Source: Euprymna scolopes (lineage: Eukaryota; Mollusca; Cephalopoda; Sepiida; Sepiolidae). From it: DNA of 29,739 bases. Made by a program: the position numbers and the translations under genes. Positions 18,985 through 29,208 of this stretch are shown one piece after another (the stretch's first letter is position 1; every line of letters begins with the position of its first letter). The DNA lies in the NCBI GenBank assembly GCA_024364805.1, contig CM044527.1:6654953-6684691 (forward strand), written 5' to 3'. The notes below the pieces were generated by a model. It was not told the DNA's origin. It searched no databases and saw nothing but the letters and a program-made list of their open reading frames with translations.

Positions 18985-19600
18985 TCTCCACTAATCAAGG
19001 TCAATAGGCTACTCGAGGATAAAGAATTAAAGAGTGTACAGTTGTCGAAAGGACAATATCATAGTAACCGTAAGAAGCGTAAATTTGATAAATTGGATTA
19101 CTTAAGGGGAACGGCTCATCAAGAACTTGTTTACATTGATCTTGAAGACGATCATATTGTAATCAGCTGGAAAGCAGATGAACGGAAGACAATTCAATAG
19201 GTGTACAAGTTCACAGGAAGACGCTTTGTTCATGGAATCTACGTTTAGGTTCAGGCACAAATAAAGACTGGGTGAAATTATTGGTAGTATTTGCAGCCAA
19301 ACGAGTGTTTCTCTTGATTGTTTGGCGAGGGAGGGCAATAGATTGGAGCTCGAACGTGCACTTACTATGAAAATAACGATAAAATAAAGACAGGCTTGCA
19401 ACGTCTCCTCTGGGAGGAAGAGATTGCAGGGAAGAGAAAAAGGAGCACCCGCCAAAAGTGTACGAAGTCAAGGCAGGATAAAGTCTTCTTAGCAGCTCCT
19501 GCCCAGATGTGACAGCAATATTCCATCTTTGGACGTAACTGGCTCTTATATGGGTAGAATGTTCCATCAGCAGATACGTACTGGATAAATAGAAAGAACA
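18985..19600 (-). mobile_element. CR1/Jockey-like LINE, 5'-truncated copy 3
   Basis: The 3' end (TAATCAAGGTCAATAGG...CTACTCGAGGATAAAG) and 3' UTR match copies 2 and 4. The coding end is well preserved on the minus strand: SLQSLPPRGDVASLSLFYRY then FHSKCTFELQ, and further LAANTTNNFTQSL, the C-terminal region of a CR1/Jockey-type reverse transcriptase. A continuous open frame runs beyond the LINE to 19726, but its N-terminal part is not LINE-like. Homology fades near 19600, the likely 5' truncation. This is the best-preserved coding end of the five copies. Confidence 0.85.
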
Positions 19601-20186
19601 GTGAAGTGGTGTAATGTTGTTGCTAAACGGGTGCTCGGAGATAAGTTGGGAGAAGCACAAGTGCAACGAGTTCATCAGAACACATTCCATTGAAATAATT
19701 GTAAAACAGACACAGAAATACAACATTGCGGTGATGGGACAGGAGTTGAAACTGAGTTGATAAAGTGGGATCTGTTAGATTGAAGACTATTTTAAACCCC
19801 TATTAAAGAGGGAGAGACTAGTGGTGGATGCACGAGCCCAAATACAGAAGGATATAGAATTCGTTCGATTTACAGCACACAAACAGCAGACACAACCATT
19901 TATCATGCTACTATATTAACCGCATTAACTGATGTATGAACAAAATTAGCGTCACACCACTTCCGGTGTATTATACTTACGCCATAAACAATGGAAGACA
20001 GTACGGACATCAGCAGCATTTAAAGAGCTCTGCAAGATCTTAGAAACAGTAAAACATCGTAAAATTTAATACATTTTAAATTAATATATTTAAAATTAGG
20101 ATATTATAACGTCTTGTCACCACTTCTATATCGAAAGTGAAAGTTAGCATCTCAAAATAAATCAATAGAAATTTTTCTTACAAAGG
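19601..20186. other. Spacer between LINE copies 3 and 4
   Basis: No gene recognised. 19730-20020 is of mixed composition with no motif; 20050-20186 is AT-rich. Confidence 0.5.
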
Positions 20187-21800
20187 CATCACCACTCATC
20201 AAGGCCAAGAGACCACTCGAGGATAAGAATTAAAGAATGTGCAAAAGATAATTGGACAATAAAGTAATCGCTAGTAATCGAAATTCGGTAAATTTGTTAA
20301 CTTATATGGAACGGCTCATCAAGAAATTGTTCACGTTAGACTTGAAGACAACCATATTGTAGTCAGCTTGAAAGCAGGAAAAAGAAGACAATTCCATAGG
20401 CGCGAGTTCTAAGAAAGAAGCTTTTTTAATGGACTCTACGTTTAGGTTTAGGCAGAGATAAAGACTGGGGGAAATTATTGATAGTGTTTTCTGCTAGACG
20501 ATTGTTTCTTGTGAAAGTTTGGCGACGGGGGCATAGATTAGAGCTCAGTCGAGCACTTGCCAAGAAAATAACGATAAAGCAGAGGCAAACTTGCAATATT
20601 TTTTCTGCGAGAAAGAGGTTGCAGGGAAGAGAAAAGGACATCCCCTACTAGGCTACGAAGTTTATTTTGAAGGCAGGCACGATAAGTCCTTTCTAGCAGA
20701 TCCTGCCCAGATGTGGCAACAGTACTCCATGCTTGGACGTCCCTGGATCTTATATAGATAAAGAATTCCATCAGCATGAGATATCTACTGGATCGATAGA
20801 AGAATCCCACCGTTTATCCAGCGGCCTTTGGCAACTAGTTTAATGTATGTGTTCCATTTCAGATCAAGAGTAAAGGGCAAGCCAGAAGCTTCTCAAAACA
20901 GTAAGCATCCCCAAGACGAGAGCCATTCACTTCAGTGCCAAATGGGACCAGAGCGTTGATGGTGTAAAGATAAAAGCTTGGTTTTAGATGCATTAAAAGT
21001 GACAAGCCACCTCTTTTTACATTGTACCACTTGCTCAAGATCAGATGAGAGAGAATAAGAGAGAACCTGGTCGTAAAGGTCTTAGATGTGCTACCATAGA
21101 TAGTCTTCAGCATAAATGTCTACGAATGATGTAAGGATGTTATTTGGAAGATCATTAATGTAGATCAGGAAAAGAGTGTGGCACAGGAGGGACCCCTGAG
21201 GGACTCCTGCATTTATTCTGTAAGCTTCTGGTTTCTGCCCATCAACCAGTACTCTTATGAATATTTCAGAGAGAAATGATTTAATAATTGAGAAGACATT
21301 TCCAGCTATACCGTTGCTGAAGATTTTATGAAGTAAACCGTTATGCCATATTCTATCAAAGGCCTTTGATATGTCAACGGCAATTCTCCTAGAAAGGTAG
21401 CGTCCGTCGAGAGATTTGATAATCCTATGAGATATAACTCTTAACACATCTGCGGTAAATCTAGCAGAATGGAAACCATATTGCGTGTCACTAAGAAGGT
21501 TGTTTTTGCCGAGATGCTTGATTATTTCTCTATTTAACACAGATTCCAGCAACGTACTCATGACGCACATGAGACTTATTGTCCTGTACTGAGAGGGAGA
21601 TGAGCGATCAGCTGGATTCTTAAATACAGGGCATACTGATGAGATTTTCCAGGGCGAAGGGAAGCAATTCTCCTTAAGACAACGTTCGAACAGTTTAGTT
21701 TAAGAGGAAAATGTGATGCGTTTGATTCCAAGTACCATAGAAAGATTCTAGGCATCAAGAGAAGCGATCGAACTACCAGCGAAGAAGTCGCATACAGCAC
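20187..21800 (-). mobile_element. CR1/Jockey-like LINE, longest copy (copy 4)
   Basis: The most complete LINE copy: about 1.6 kb of the 3' half. Reading 5' to 3' on the minus strand there are reverse transcriptase fingers and palm (see the separate entry), then DLEQVVQCKKRWLVTFNASK and LDLKWNTYI (thumb), LYLYK...MEYCCHIWAG, LQPLSRRKNIASLPLLYRYF and the 3' UTR ending near 20187. The order matches CR1/Jockey-group ORF2. The endonuclease domain and ORF1 are absent, so the insertion is 5'-truncated, at or a little above 21800. Frameshifts and stops break the frame downstream of 21091. Confidence 0.9.
21091..21645 (-). pseudogene. LINE reverse transcriptase fragment
   Basis: The longest uninterrupted coding stretch in the window. 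From about 21645 downward it reads CPVFKNPADRSSPSQYRTIS, then LLESVLNREIIKHLGKNNLL, YGFHSARFTADVL, VDISKAFDRIWHNGLLHKI, INAGVPQGSLL and LIYINDLPNNI. These are reverse transcriptase motifs 1 to 4 of a CR1/Jockey-type LINE. VDISKAFD carries the first catalytic Asp (motif A). The YADD box (motif C) reads YAED and is followed shortly by a stop, so the enzyme is inactive. VPQGSLLCHTLF replaces the usual VPQGSVLGPTLF. An ATG at 21570 exists, but the homologous frame runs upstream of it, so it is not the biological start. Confidence 0.9.
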
Positions 21801-23319
21801 TAATACAAGTATTATCGTAAATAATCTGCAAACGATGTATAAGCTGGCACCGGTATGCCTAAATTTTAGCCTGCATAGAGAATTGCCGACTGAGCGAAAA
21901 TGAAATGAATAAATATTTGTTTGAACCTCTTCTTTTCAACTCCTGACTTTATCTGTTTACTTCTTTTCTACAGCGAAAACGCTTATGGCCGTCAAACAAA
22001 GTTTTCAATCAATGTGGAATAAAATCCGGTTAATCCGTAATACTAGCATTAAAAACAAAAGTAATTTTAAATTTATTAATTATTGCTTCGTCTAGCAGTT
22101 TCTGTTGTTTAGAAGTTCTTTATCCATTTTTGACAATCAGTTCAGTAGGGACTCGGTCATTTAAGTGACCTTTTATCTATCTGAGTGAAAATAAAATGAA
22201 ACCGAAACAAAACAGTAATTAATATTTGTTCTAACTCCTTGAAAACTCCTGGCTTCAACAGTACTTTTCACCGTTCGTTATTTTTCCATCCCTATCAACT
22301 GTCAAAAACTCACCTGTACCGTCTCATTCGTCCTTTTCACAGCCATCACTGCCCTCACATGCAAATTCATGTCATGTTAGATTAATAAGCTGTCTATAGG
22401 CAAAAGTGTTTCCTTTATCTTTCCGTATGTGATTCCGTCACCCGACAGGACAGACAGAGGTGCCTTTGCTTTAATACGCCACGCGTTGAATTAATTTCGC
22501 CACACCAACCAAGTGCTCCAGTGGAATTCTGATTAAAAACGTAGACGAAGACCAAAAATAAACTGGAAGAAGGCAATCTAGAGATACTTTATTGCAACAG
22601 AAACAATAAAAGGACGCCGTGGATCCGATTTCGAAACGAAAACGATGGAATACTCTTTCTCATGCGTTACAGAATGCAAGACTCTCTAATAAAATATGAA
22701 TGACAGAAACAAGAAAATTTAAAAAAAAACCTTGGTAACAATTGTCAGTAATATGGAAAATTCAAAAAGAAACTAAAAACAACGAAATGAAATATCAAAT
22801 AAAACTTTTTATAATCTATTAAATTTCAAACATATATTAACAGTTATGGTAAAAAAATGGCAAAGAATCATTTAACAGTGTTTGAATATATGGTTAAGCG
22901 AAAGTTTTAGTCATTTAGCTCAAATCTTCACCGATCAATCATTTTTCGACACAATTTTAAACAATTATAACAGTTTATATATCACCTTCTAAGATATATT
23001 GTGAAAAAAATTAACTTTTGTTCAGTAAAACAAAGTTATGATGAATTTTTTGGTGTTCAAAATCGAAAAACTTTGGAAAGAGATAGGCAACGCCTTTTCT
23101 GACTGGTTCCCATAGCAACCACATCGATTCAGCGACTACTGTTGCTACTAATTCGAAGAAAGAACTAACCAGTGAAACAGTGAATGAAAGCATTAAAGGG
23201 AGATAATTGAGAGTATTTTATCGAAAGCAGACGAGTGCCGTACACCATTATATTACATATATGTTTATGGGGGCAAAAAATGAGTCTGAAATTAAACAAT
23301 GCACATGTGTATTTATTAG
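21801..23319. other. Long stretch without recognisable gene
   Basis: About 1.5 kb of AT-rich DNA. A minus-strand frame of 60 residues at 23011-23193 and the A/T-rich sequence around 22850-23110 have no recognised motif. The latter has the texture of an old interspersed repeat, but no second copy lies in the window. Confidence 0.5.
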
Positions 23320-23672
23320 AAGCCTGAAAAAATCATGGATTATAATAGAAAAATATGAGTATGAAAAGTAATATAGTTAATCTTAAACATGGAAAAGTAA
23401 AGGACTAGCTGTTAAACTGGAAAAGAAAAGGACAAGATATTCTATTAAAAATATAATAAATGTATTACTTAAAATATTGCAGCATTCAGATTTTTTTAAA
23501 TTCAATTTATAACATTATTATTTATTATATTTTGTACGAGAATATCTCCTTCTTTTCCTTTTCCAGTTTTAACAACTAGTCCTTTACTTTTCCATGTTTA
23601 ATCTTAATGAAATTACTTTTCGTGGTCGCATTTTTCAATCATAATATAATTACTATGTGATTTTTGAGATTA
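23320..23672. mobile_element. Second foldback (long-TIR) element, about 350 bp
   Basis: The arms mirror each other around about 23495. CTTAAACATGGAAAAGTAAA plus GGACTAG (from about 23383) pairs with CTAGTCCTTTACTTTTCCAT plus GTTTAATCTTAA (from about 23577). AACTGGAAAAGAAAAGGA pairs with TCCTTTTCCAGTT. The outer parts pair less well. No coding capacity. The sequence is unrelated to the foldback at 2575-3349. Confidence 0.85.
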
Positions 23673-23780
23673 TTGCTAAAATAAAGATAATTGATTAGTT
23701 TAAAAATGAATTCTGTACGCATGCTTTCTACTAGAAAAATTACTTAATAATCGACAGTTCCATATATTCAACAATAATAA

Positions 23781-23945
23781 GTTTCGGACCAAGATCAAAG
23801 TGTAATATCTGTTCTGATGCTAATGTTAAGTTTATTTGTCTTTATCAATGGAGGGGAACCCCTCTATATTGAGACAATTATTATGTTTGGTCCTTACTAG
23901 AGTACCCCTTTCGCCTCTTTGTGGGGCTGATTTCCGCAACATATA
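23781..23945 (+). pseudogene. U2 snRNA-derived sequence, copy 2
   Basis: AAGATCAAAGTGTAATATCT then GTTC (23791-23814) matches the U2 5' region and carries the same extra A as copy 1 (ATCAAAGTGT against ATCAAGTGT). Then CCTCTATATTGAGACAATTA (23861-23880) with TTATGTTTGG matches U2 CCTCTATCCGAGGACAATAT with ATTAAATGGA. As in copy 1, about 20 extra bases separate CTGTTC from the CCTCTAT block. The branch-site-pairing motif is GTAATA, not GTAGTA. Not functional. Confidence 0.65.
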
Positions 23946-23999
23946 AACTACCCTGTGTCACATGTTCTTTTCCTGGTGAAACAAATAAATACCAATAAT

Positions 24000-24195
24000 A
24001 AATTTCTGATGCAAATCTTTATACCAAACTTTATAAAAGTCTTTTGATATACCGAAAACTACTGTTTTGAAACTTGCACCTCTATCAATAGATTCTATTA
24101 TGCGAGATTACAGTCGATATTTCAACTATGTATTTTGCGGGACGAAATCCATACGACTTGTTACTGACTATATTGTCAAACCTGCTGTCGCTAAT
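24000..24195 (-). mobile_element. Decayed LINE reverse transcriptase fragment
   Basis: On the minus strand, YGFRPAKYIVEISTVIS is followed (in another frame) by VVFGISKDFYKVWYKDLHQK. These correspond to YGFRSARSTADLL and DISKAFDKVWHKGLLHKL of CR1/Jockey reverse transcriptase, motifs 2 and A. The motif A aspartates are changed (GISKDFY). Only about 65 codons survive, neither end of the element is present, and it is older than the five longer copies. Confidence 0.65.
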
Positions 24196-24257
24196 AACTC
24201 GTCTTAATTAAAAATATTGTGCTGTTGCTAAGAACTCGTCTTTATTTAAAAATACTT
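24184..24257. repeat. 37-bp tandem duplication
   Basis: Unit 24184-24220 (GCTGTCGCTAATAACTCGTC...) is repeated at 24221-24257 (GCTGTTGCTAAGAACTCGTC...) with about six differences. It touches the edge of the LINE fragment. Confidence 0.9.
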
Positions 24258-25084
24258 ATTAAAACAGGGTACTTGTTGTTTAGTGTCCAAAGACGGACTA
24301 ATCAGCATGCTCATTTCTTATTGACTGGACATTAAGAAATAAGTTGAAGGTCAAAATGAAAAACAAAAGTGGGGAAATCGATCTCTACTCGATCATTGTA
24401 CGGGAGAAGATGGCTAATGAAGCGGTGTAGAAAAACATTCAAATTGATAATTCTATATAAAAAAAACTACTACAGCAATCCGTTCTTTGAGTGTAAGCGT
24501 ATTCATGAAAGCCAACCGTAGGCGCAAAGAATAAAAATGTTAGATAACAAATAGAAAAATGTAAACAATCCTGCGTGTTACGGATATCAATAGGGGACGA
24601 GAAAATCGATTGGTTAATGGCATTTTAACCAGGTTTAAGTGTTGGTTGGAGACTTGTTTTGGTAAAAAAGAATTGTTTTATTATTTTACTCTAAATGATT
24701 CAAAACATGTTTAGTTAAACTACAAGGGTAGCGTAATAATCGGTCAAGCGATAGCTATTAACATGTTTGTTTCAGACTCCATGTTATCGTTGCTTTCAAC
24801 TTATTTTCGCAGTCATAGTTGTAGGAGGCAGTTTTATGTATCTTCGTGCATAATTGCTCAAGAGGGATGCTTTCGAAATGTAATGAGAGGAAAAAGAAAA
24901 GAGTAAACTAAAACAGTAAGTGAACAAAAGGTAGTTTTGTAAGGTTTGGGGATTCGCATTTAAAGGCTTAAGGTAGAGCAGGTTTTAGGGAGACATTTTC
25001 ATTTATAATTGTTTATTTAGAGTTATATTGAAATCTTTACGAACGGGAGAAATGCTATATAAATAAACACAAGTAAAATAAGAA
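24258..25084. other. No gene recognised
   Basis: About 830 bases of AT-rich DNA with no recognisable coding, RNA or repeat signal. Confidence 0.5.
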
Positions 25085-25482
25085 AATAATGCCACTCGAG
25101 GATAAGAGTTAAATAGCGAACAGTGGTCAATGGCGCAATATCATAGTACTCGTTAGTAGTGTAATATTGGTAAATTGGATTACTTTAATGGGAATGGCTC
25201 ATCAAGACCTTGTTTACGTTGGACTTGAAGACGACCATATTTTAGTCAGCTGGAAAGCAGATACACGGAAGAGAGTTTCACAGGTGTGCAGTTATAAGAA
25301 AGAAGCTGTCTTCATAGAATGTACGTTTAGGTCCACCCACAGATAAAGAGTGAGGGAAATTGTTGATAGTGGTTTCTGCTAGAGGAGTGTTTGTCGTGAA
25401 ACTTTGGCGATGGGGGCATAGATTGGAACTCAGATGAGCACTGGCAATGGAAATAACGATAAAGCAGAGGCAGGCTCGCAAT
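25085..25482 (-). mobile_element. CR1/Jockey-like LINE, 5'-truncated copy 5
   Basis: About 400 bases of LINE 3' end. The 3' UTR has CCACTCGAGGATAAGAGTTA and CAATATCATAGTA. The coding end reads ACLCFIVISIASAHLSSNLC then PHRQSFTTNTPLAETTINNF on the minus strand. Homology ends abruptly near 25482 in the LLYRYF region, the 5' truncation point. The plus-strand flank continues with TGATAATAATAATTCC. Confidence 0.85.
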
Positions 25483-26276
25483 GTGTAATATGATAATAAT
25501 AATTCCGAGGCATTCATTCAAAAATAGATGTTTATGTACGTTTAAAATAAAGGGTTACATAAATAGAAAAAAAGATAGAATGTCTGTCAATATTTTTAGA
25601 ATCTTTGCAGAACAAAAGGGATTCTTTATTTACTATATCGAAGAAGCCTGATTCGAATCAAAGGGTCGTGAATAATATGACTTTTGATTAAATTACAACA
25701 CAAAAATTTTACTCAGTTATACTAATTATATATCACTAGCAGAACCCGTGGAAATTCTATGTTGAAACATTTTTAAACACATTATAAATAAAATTAATAA
25801 GAAATAAATTAAAACCAATAACGACGAATTGAACAGAATCTTTTAGTAAATTCTTTTTACCCTTTATAAGCTAAAAATAATTAATTTATAAAAATTACAT
25901 TTTAAAAAAAAATAAGAATTCAATACTCAACACATCGTTTCGTTTTGTTTTTCTAAATAAGTTTAATATAGATTACAAAGGAACAGATGATAATTTGCGC
26001 ATTTTTATAATTTCACAAAAAAAAAAGAAAAAAAAACTATAATATAAAACTTACAGTCTCCTCTCCCCATACTTAAAAAAAAACACTTTTAAGATAAAAT
26101 AGTCAATGTAGAACCGTAAACAGACAGCCATTTGAAGAATAAATGGTTTTAATGATTTTTAACTAATAAAAAGTGACTATAAATGAAGGCCATTCGTTTC
26201 TCATTAATTAATGTTTGCGATGATGATGTTTTTACAACACCGGATGTCGAACGTGTAAATTAATATTTAGATTAAA
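25483..26276. other. No gene; very AT-rich
   Basis: About 790 bases, mostly A and T runs. No gene, RNA or recurrent repeat recognised. Confidence 0.5.
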
Positions 26277-26713
26277 TTAGCCTGGGTATCTGGCGTGTTT
26301 TGGGTGTTTTGGAGGTGTGTGTTGAGCGAGAAAAAATGGTAGTAGCCAGGCAGGCTCGAATACGTGAGGCAAAGTTGGAAAATAAAGTGAAAGAAAATTT
26401 GACATCTTATTGCTAGTCCATGACGCAACCAGTTGTTCGGAATGTTAAATTTAAGCAAATAAATCAAACCGATACGATGACTTGGCAAAAGTAGCTCGCA
26501 AAAAATCGACTCCCCCCCCATTGCAGAAAACTTGAGGGTAAAGGAATTCATATTTTGGCGAAGTTTTCGATATTTGTCGTCTGAAATTCGATCTTCAAAA
26601 TGATACCAATCTCGAGAAAATCCGTCGCCTCTAATGAAAGTTATAGGCAGACATACATACATACATACATACATACCTAAGTTTTAACAAACAAGTGAGA
26701 TTTAAATTAAAAA
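26277..26713 (+). mobile_element. CATA-tailed interspersed repeat, copy 3
   Basis: Full-length member: head TTAGCCTGGGTATCTGG...TTTGGAGGTGTGTG, GGTAGTAGCCAGGCAGGCTC, middle GTCCATGACGCAACC and TTTTCGATATTTGTCGTCTG, then GTCGCCTCTAATGAAAGTTA with GGCAGACATA, a (CATA)n at about 26650-26680, and the tail ACAAACAAGTGAGATTTAAA. The most diverged of the four copies. It runs directly into copy 4. A minus-strand open frame of 135 residues across it is not conserved in the other copies and is not treated as a gene. Confidence 0.85.
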
Positions 26714-27148
26714 CTAGCCTGGGTGGCAGGCGTTTCCTGGGTGTTTGGAGGTGTGTGGAATACAAAAAAAAGTGGTAGTAGGTAGGCAGTCTCGAACCCC
26801 TAACGTGAAAGATGAAAAGAACGTGAAAAAATGTGACATCTTTGCTGTTGCGTCCATCGCCGAACCGGAAGTGGTGAAGGTTTTAATTAAGGCTAGTCAA
26901 TCGAAAAGAGGGGATGAGTTTCGAAACTATCGTCGAAAAAAGCGACTCCTCCTTGTAGAAAAGTGCATAGTTGAGAGCGAAGGAATTGACGTATTAAGCT
27001 AATTATCCGATATTTGTCGTCCGAAAGGTCGAGCTTCAGACAATACTAATCTCATGAAAATCTGTCGCTTCTATCGAAAGTTTCAGGCAGACATACAAAC
27101 ATACATACACACATTTAAACAGGCAGATGTGATTTAAATTATAGATGT
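26714..27148 (+). mobile_element. CATA-tailed interspersed repeat, copy 4
   Basis: Starts with CTAGCCTGGGTGGCAGGCGT immediately after the tail of copy 3. Contains GTGTTTGGAGGTGTGTGG, GTTGCGTCCATCGCCGAACC, GGAAGTGGTGAAGG, GCTAGTCAATCGAAAAGAGG, TCCGATATTTGTCGTCCGAA, a short CATA array at about 27090-27113 and the tail AACAGGCAGATGTGATTTAA. Plus-strand frames are not preserved across copies. Same orientation as copies 1-3. Confidence 0.85.
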
Positions 27149-27959
27149 TATCAAGGAGCGTCAACGTTGATTATTTTTCCATAGTAAAAAAAAGTTTAAT
27201 TCAGAAAAGTTATGGACATTTCAATTAATAATGTTAAACATTAGATTTGAATAGCTATACGGTTAGAAAAGTGTTAATGAGTCGTGTGTCTGTTTTTTTT
27301 TGTTTATAGTTACGTGCCTATTCTTATAACAGTGTGTGTTTGAGTGACTTGATAAAACCAGCAGCTCCAACGCCTGACAGAGAGTTGTATGAGAGTCGGC
27401 TAAGGCGAACTCGATCTTAAATCTGTCGTGACTTTCGGCTGCAATGTTTATAGACTGATTGGATTGAAAACGACAATATTTATAACTGGAGAAAAATGTA
27501 TTTGATTTGCTTAGAATTTGTTGAATAGTATTATGCGTAGACAAACTTGCGAGGAAACGATTTAAGCATATTTATTGACATTATGGACGCCAACATGCAA
27601 ACATCGAACCTCACAGTTGTCCGAAATGCATGAAATGTTTTGTGACTCTATTATAGTCTGAGATAATTAATAAAGTATTGAATTAAATTCATTAGAAACG
27701 TCGACATGTTTTAAGCATTGTTTCCTAAGGCTATTTTTTTCTACAGATTCAAACCGATGTACGCGCGCCAACAGGTATAACTGAATTGTCCTTCCTTGCA
27801 CTATGAAGTCTTCTTTAATACTGGGCAATAGAAAGGAAAACAACACAGATGCTTTTTTGCATAGAAAATTTAATTTTCGAAAGTTCAGATTAAAGCAGAC
27901 TTTATTTATTTTAACAGACACATGATTAAAATTTTCTATATAAAATCGTAAACAATTTT
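27149..27959. other. No gene recognised
   Basis: About 810 bases. Minus-strand frames of 93 and 84 residues (27263-27544, 27667-27921) have normal composition but no motif, no repeat relationship and no evident splice context. They are left unannotated. Confidence 0.5.
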
Positions 27960-28845
27960 ATAAGAATGTCTACTCTTCTATTTACATACACAGCGATATT
28001 TTAGTCAGCATAGGTCTCTGCTACATGGAAACCCATCCTCTCCGGCTGCAATGCACTTGTTGGACCATCTCAACAATATTTGGAAGGCCCCATGGACGAC
28101 CTCCGATATGAACGTGTCACTGACCTTAGACCTTCTGTTATCTTTTCAATAGCCCTATAACGAACGCCTTTCAGGTTTATATTTGAGCTTAGAGAATACC
28201 TAAAAGTCACTGCTCTGGACAATAGGAATGATGATGACCATCATGGTCAAATAGTCTGCGACAAGGATGGGGCATAATTAGGGCAAACTTCGCATCTTCA
28301 CTTTCTCGTGAATAATTATGTGTACAGTTCTCACACTGACATCAATCTATGCACTTATTGTCTCCATATACACACGACGGGCCTTATCCATGAAATGTAT
28401 TATTTCTCCAATATACTCTTGTGTTCTTTCTTCCTTACTCTTCCCACATCTCTCATCACTCCTCACAGACTCCTTGTTTTCTTTGAATATCTTACGCCAC
28501 CCAAAAACTGATGCTCGATTCATGCAAGATGATCCAAAAGTAGTCTGAAGCATTCCATACGTTTCTGTAGCATTTTTACTAAGTTTAAAACAAAAAAAAA
28601 ATGTATATCGTTCTTCTAAACTATCTTCACGTCCAGACTGTATTCTTGAAATTCACCAGATGTGACAATCAGGCTTTGGTATCCTGTAGCCCATTCCTGA
28701 TTTAGTTGTTCATTTGAATCTTAAATCATAAAAAAATTCGTCGGTCATCCCATATGACGTATAGCAATAATATACTGAATGTTCAAGAGGTTACGGCAAG
28801 TTTATGTACAAAAAAGTCTGGAAACTTATTGAAGGCACCTCATAT
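27960..28845 (-). mobile_element. Mariner-like transposon (HTH_48 type), internally deleted copy B
   Basis: Same family as 3374-4262, opposite strand. The 5' TIR is AAAAAGTCTGGAAACTTATT (28811-28838). The 5' leader, with complement AAAGCCTGATTGTCACATC, matches both copies. The transposase N-terminus reads SCMNRASVFGWRKIFKENKE then SVRSDERCGKSKEERTQEYI and HFMDKARRVYMETISA at 28520-28350. After a junction near 28270, VADYLTMM and the remnant of the YCP...SD block follow, then NKCIAAGEDGFP near 28035. The catalytic core between them is missing, deleted at different points than in copy A. The 3' TIR is not recognisable, so the lower boundary is approximate. Several frameshifts and stops; dead. 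Confidence 0.75.
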
Positions 28846-28860
28846 CAAGCTAATGTCAAT

Positions 28861-28863
28861 TTC

Positions 28864-28902
<39 letters not shown>

Positions 28903-28903
28903 A
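28861..28903. repeat. (CA)n microsatellite
   Basis: An ACAC run of about 43 bases with one A interruption, 15 bases beyond the mariner TIR. Confidence 0.95.
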
Positions 28904-29208
28904 CACGTCCATCCTGTCTGGTTGCCTGTAAGATGGATTTCAACATCTCATAACTTGTAGCAGTAATTCACGTTATTGTACTTAGAAAATTAGTCTAAAC
29001 ATGCCATTTTTTAAGAATTCTCATTTTGAGAATGAAAAATAATAAAGATGGTTAATAGATTAGTTGAGAGAATTAATAAGCAGAATATATTTTTAAACCG
29101 ATAGGGAAGGGAAAAGCTATAGCCTTTCCAACTAATATAGAATAGAAATGCCCCACCGGAAACAACTGCGTTGTTCAGACTCAATTCCCTGAATACTAAC
29201 AAAGCAAC
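28904..29208. other. No gene recognised
   Basis: About 300 bases of AT-rich DNA between the CA run and the minisatellite. Nothing supportable. Confidence 0.5.

Noticed and set aside
19211-19726. 171-residue frame considered as a host gene
   Set aside because: Its C-terminal two thirds are the CR1/Jockey reverse transcriptase C-terminus; the rest is flanking DNA read through.
23011-23193. 60-residue hydrophobic minus-strand frame resembling a small membrane protein
   Set aside because: No homologous motif, AT-rich context and length expected by chance.
26267-26674. 135-residue minus-strand frame
   Set aside because: It lies across a CATA-tailed repeat and is not kept open in the other three copies.
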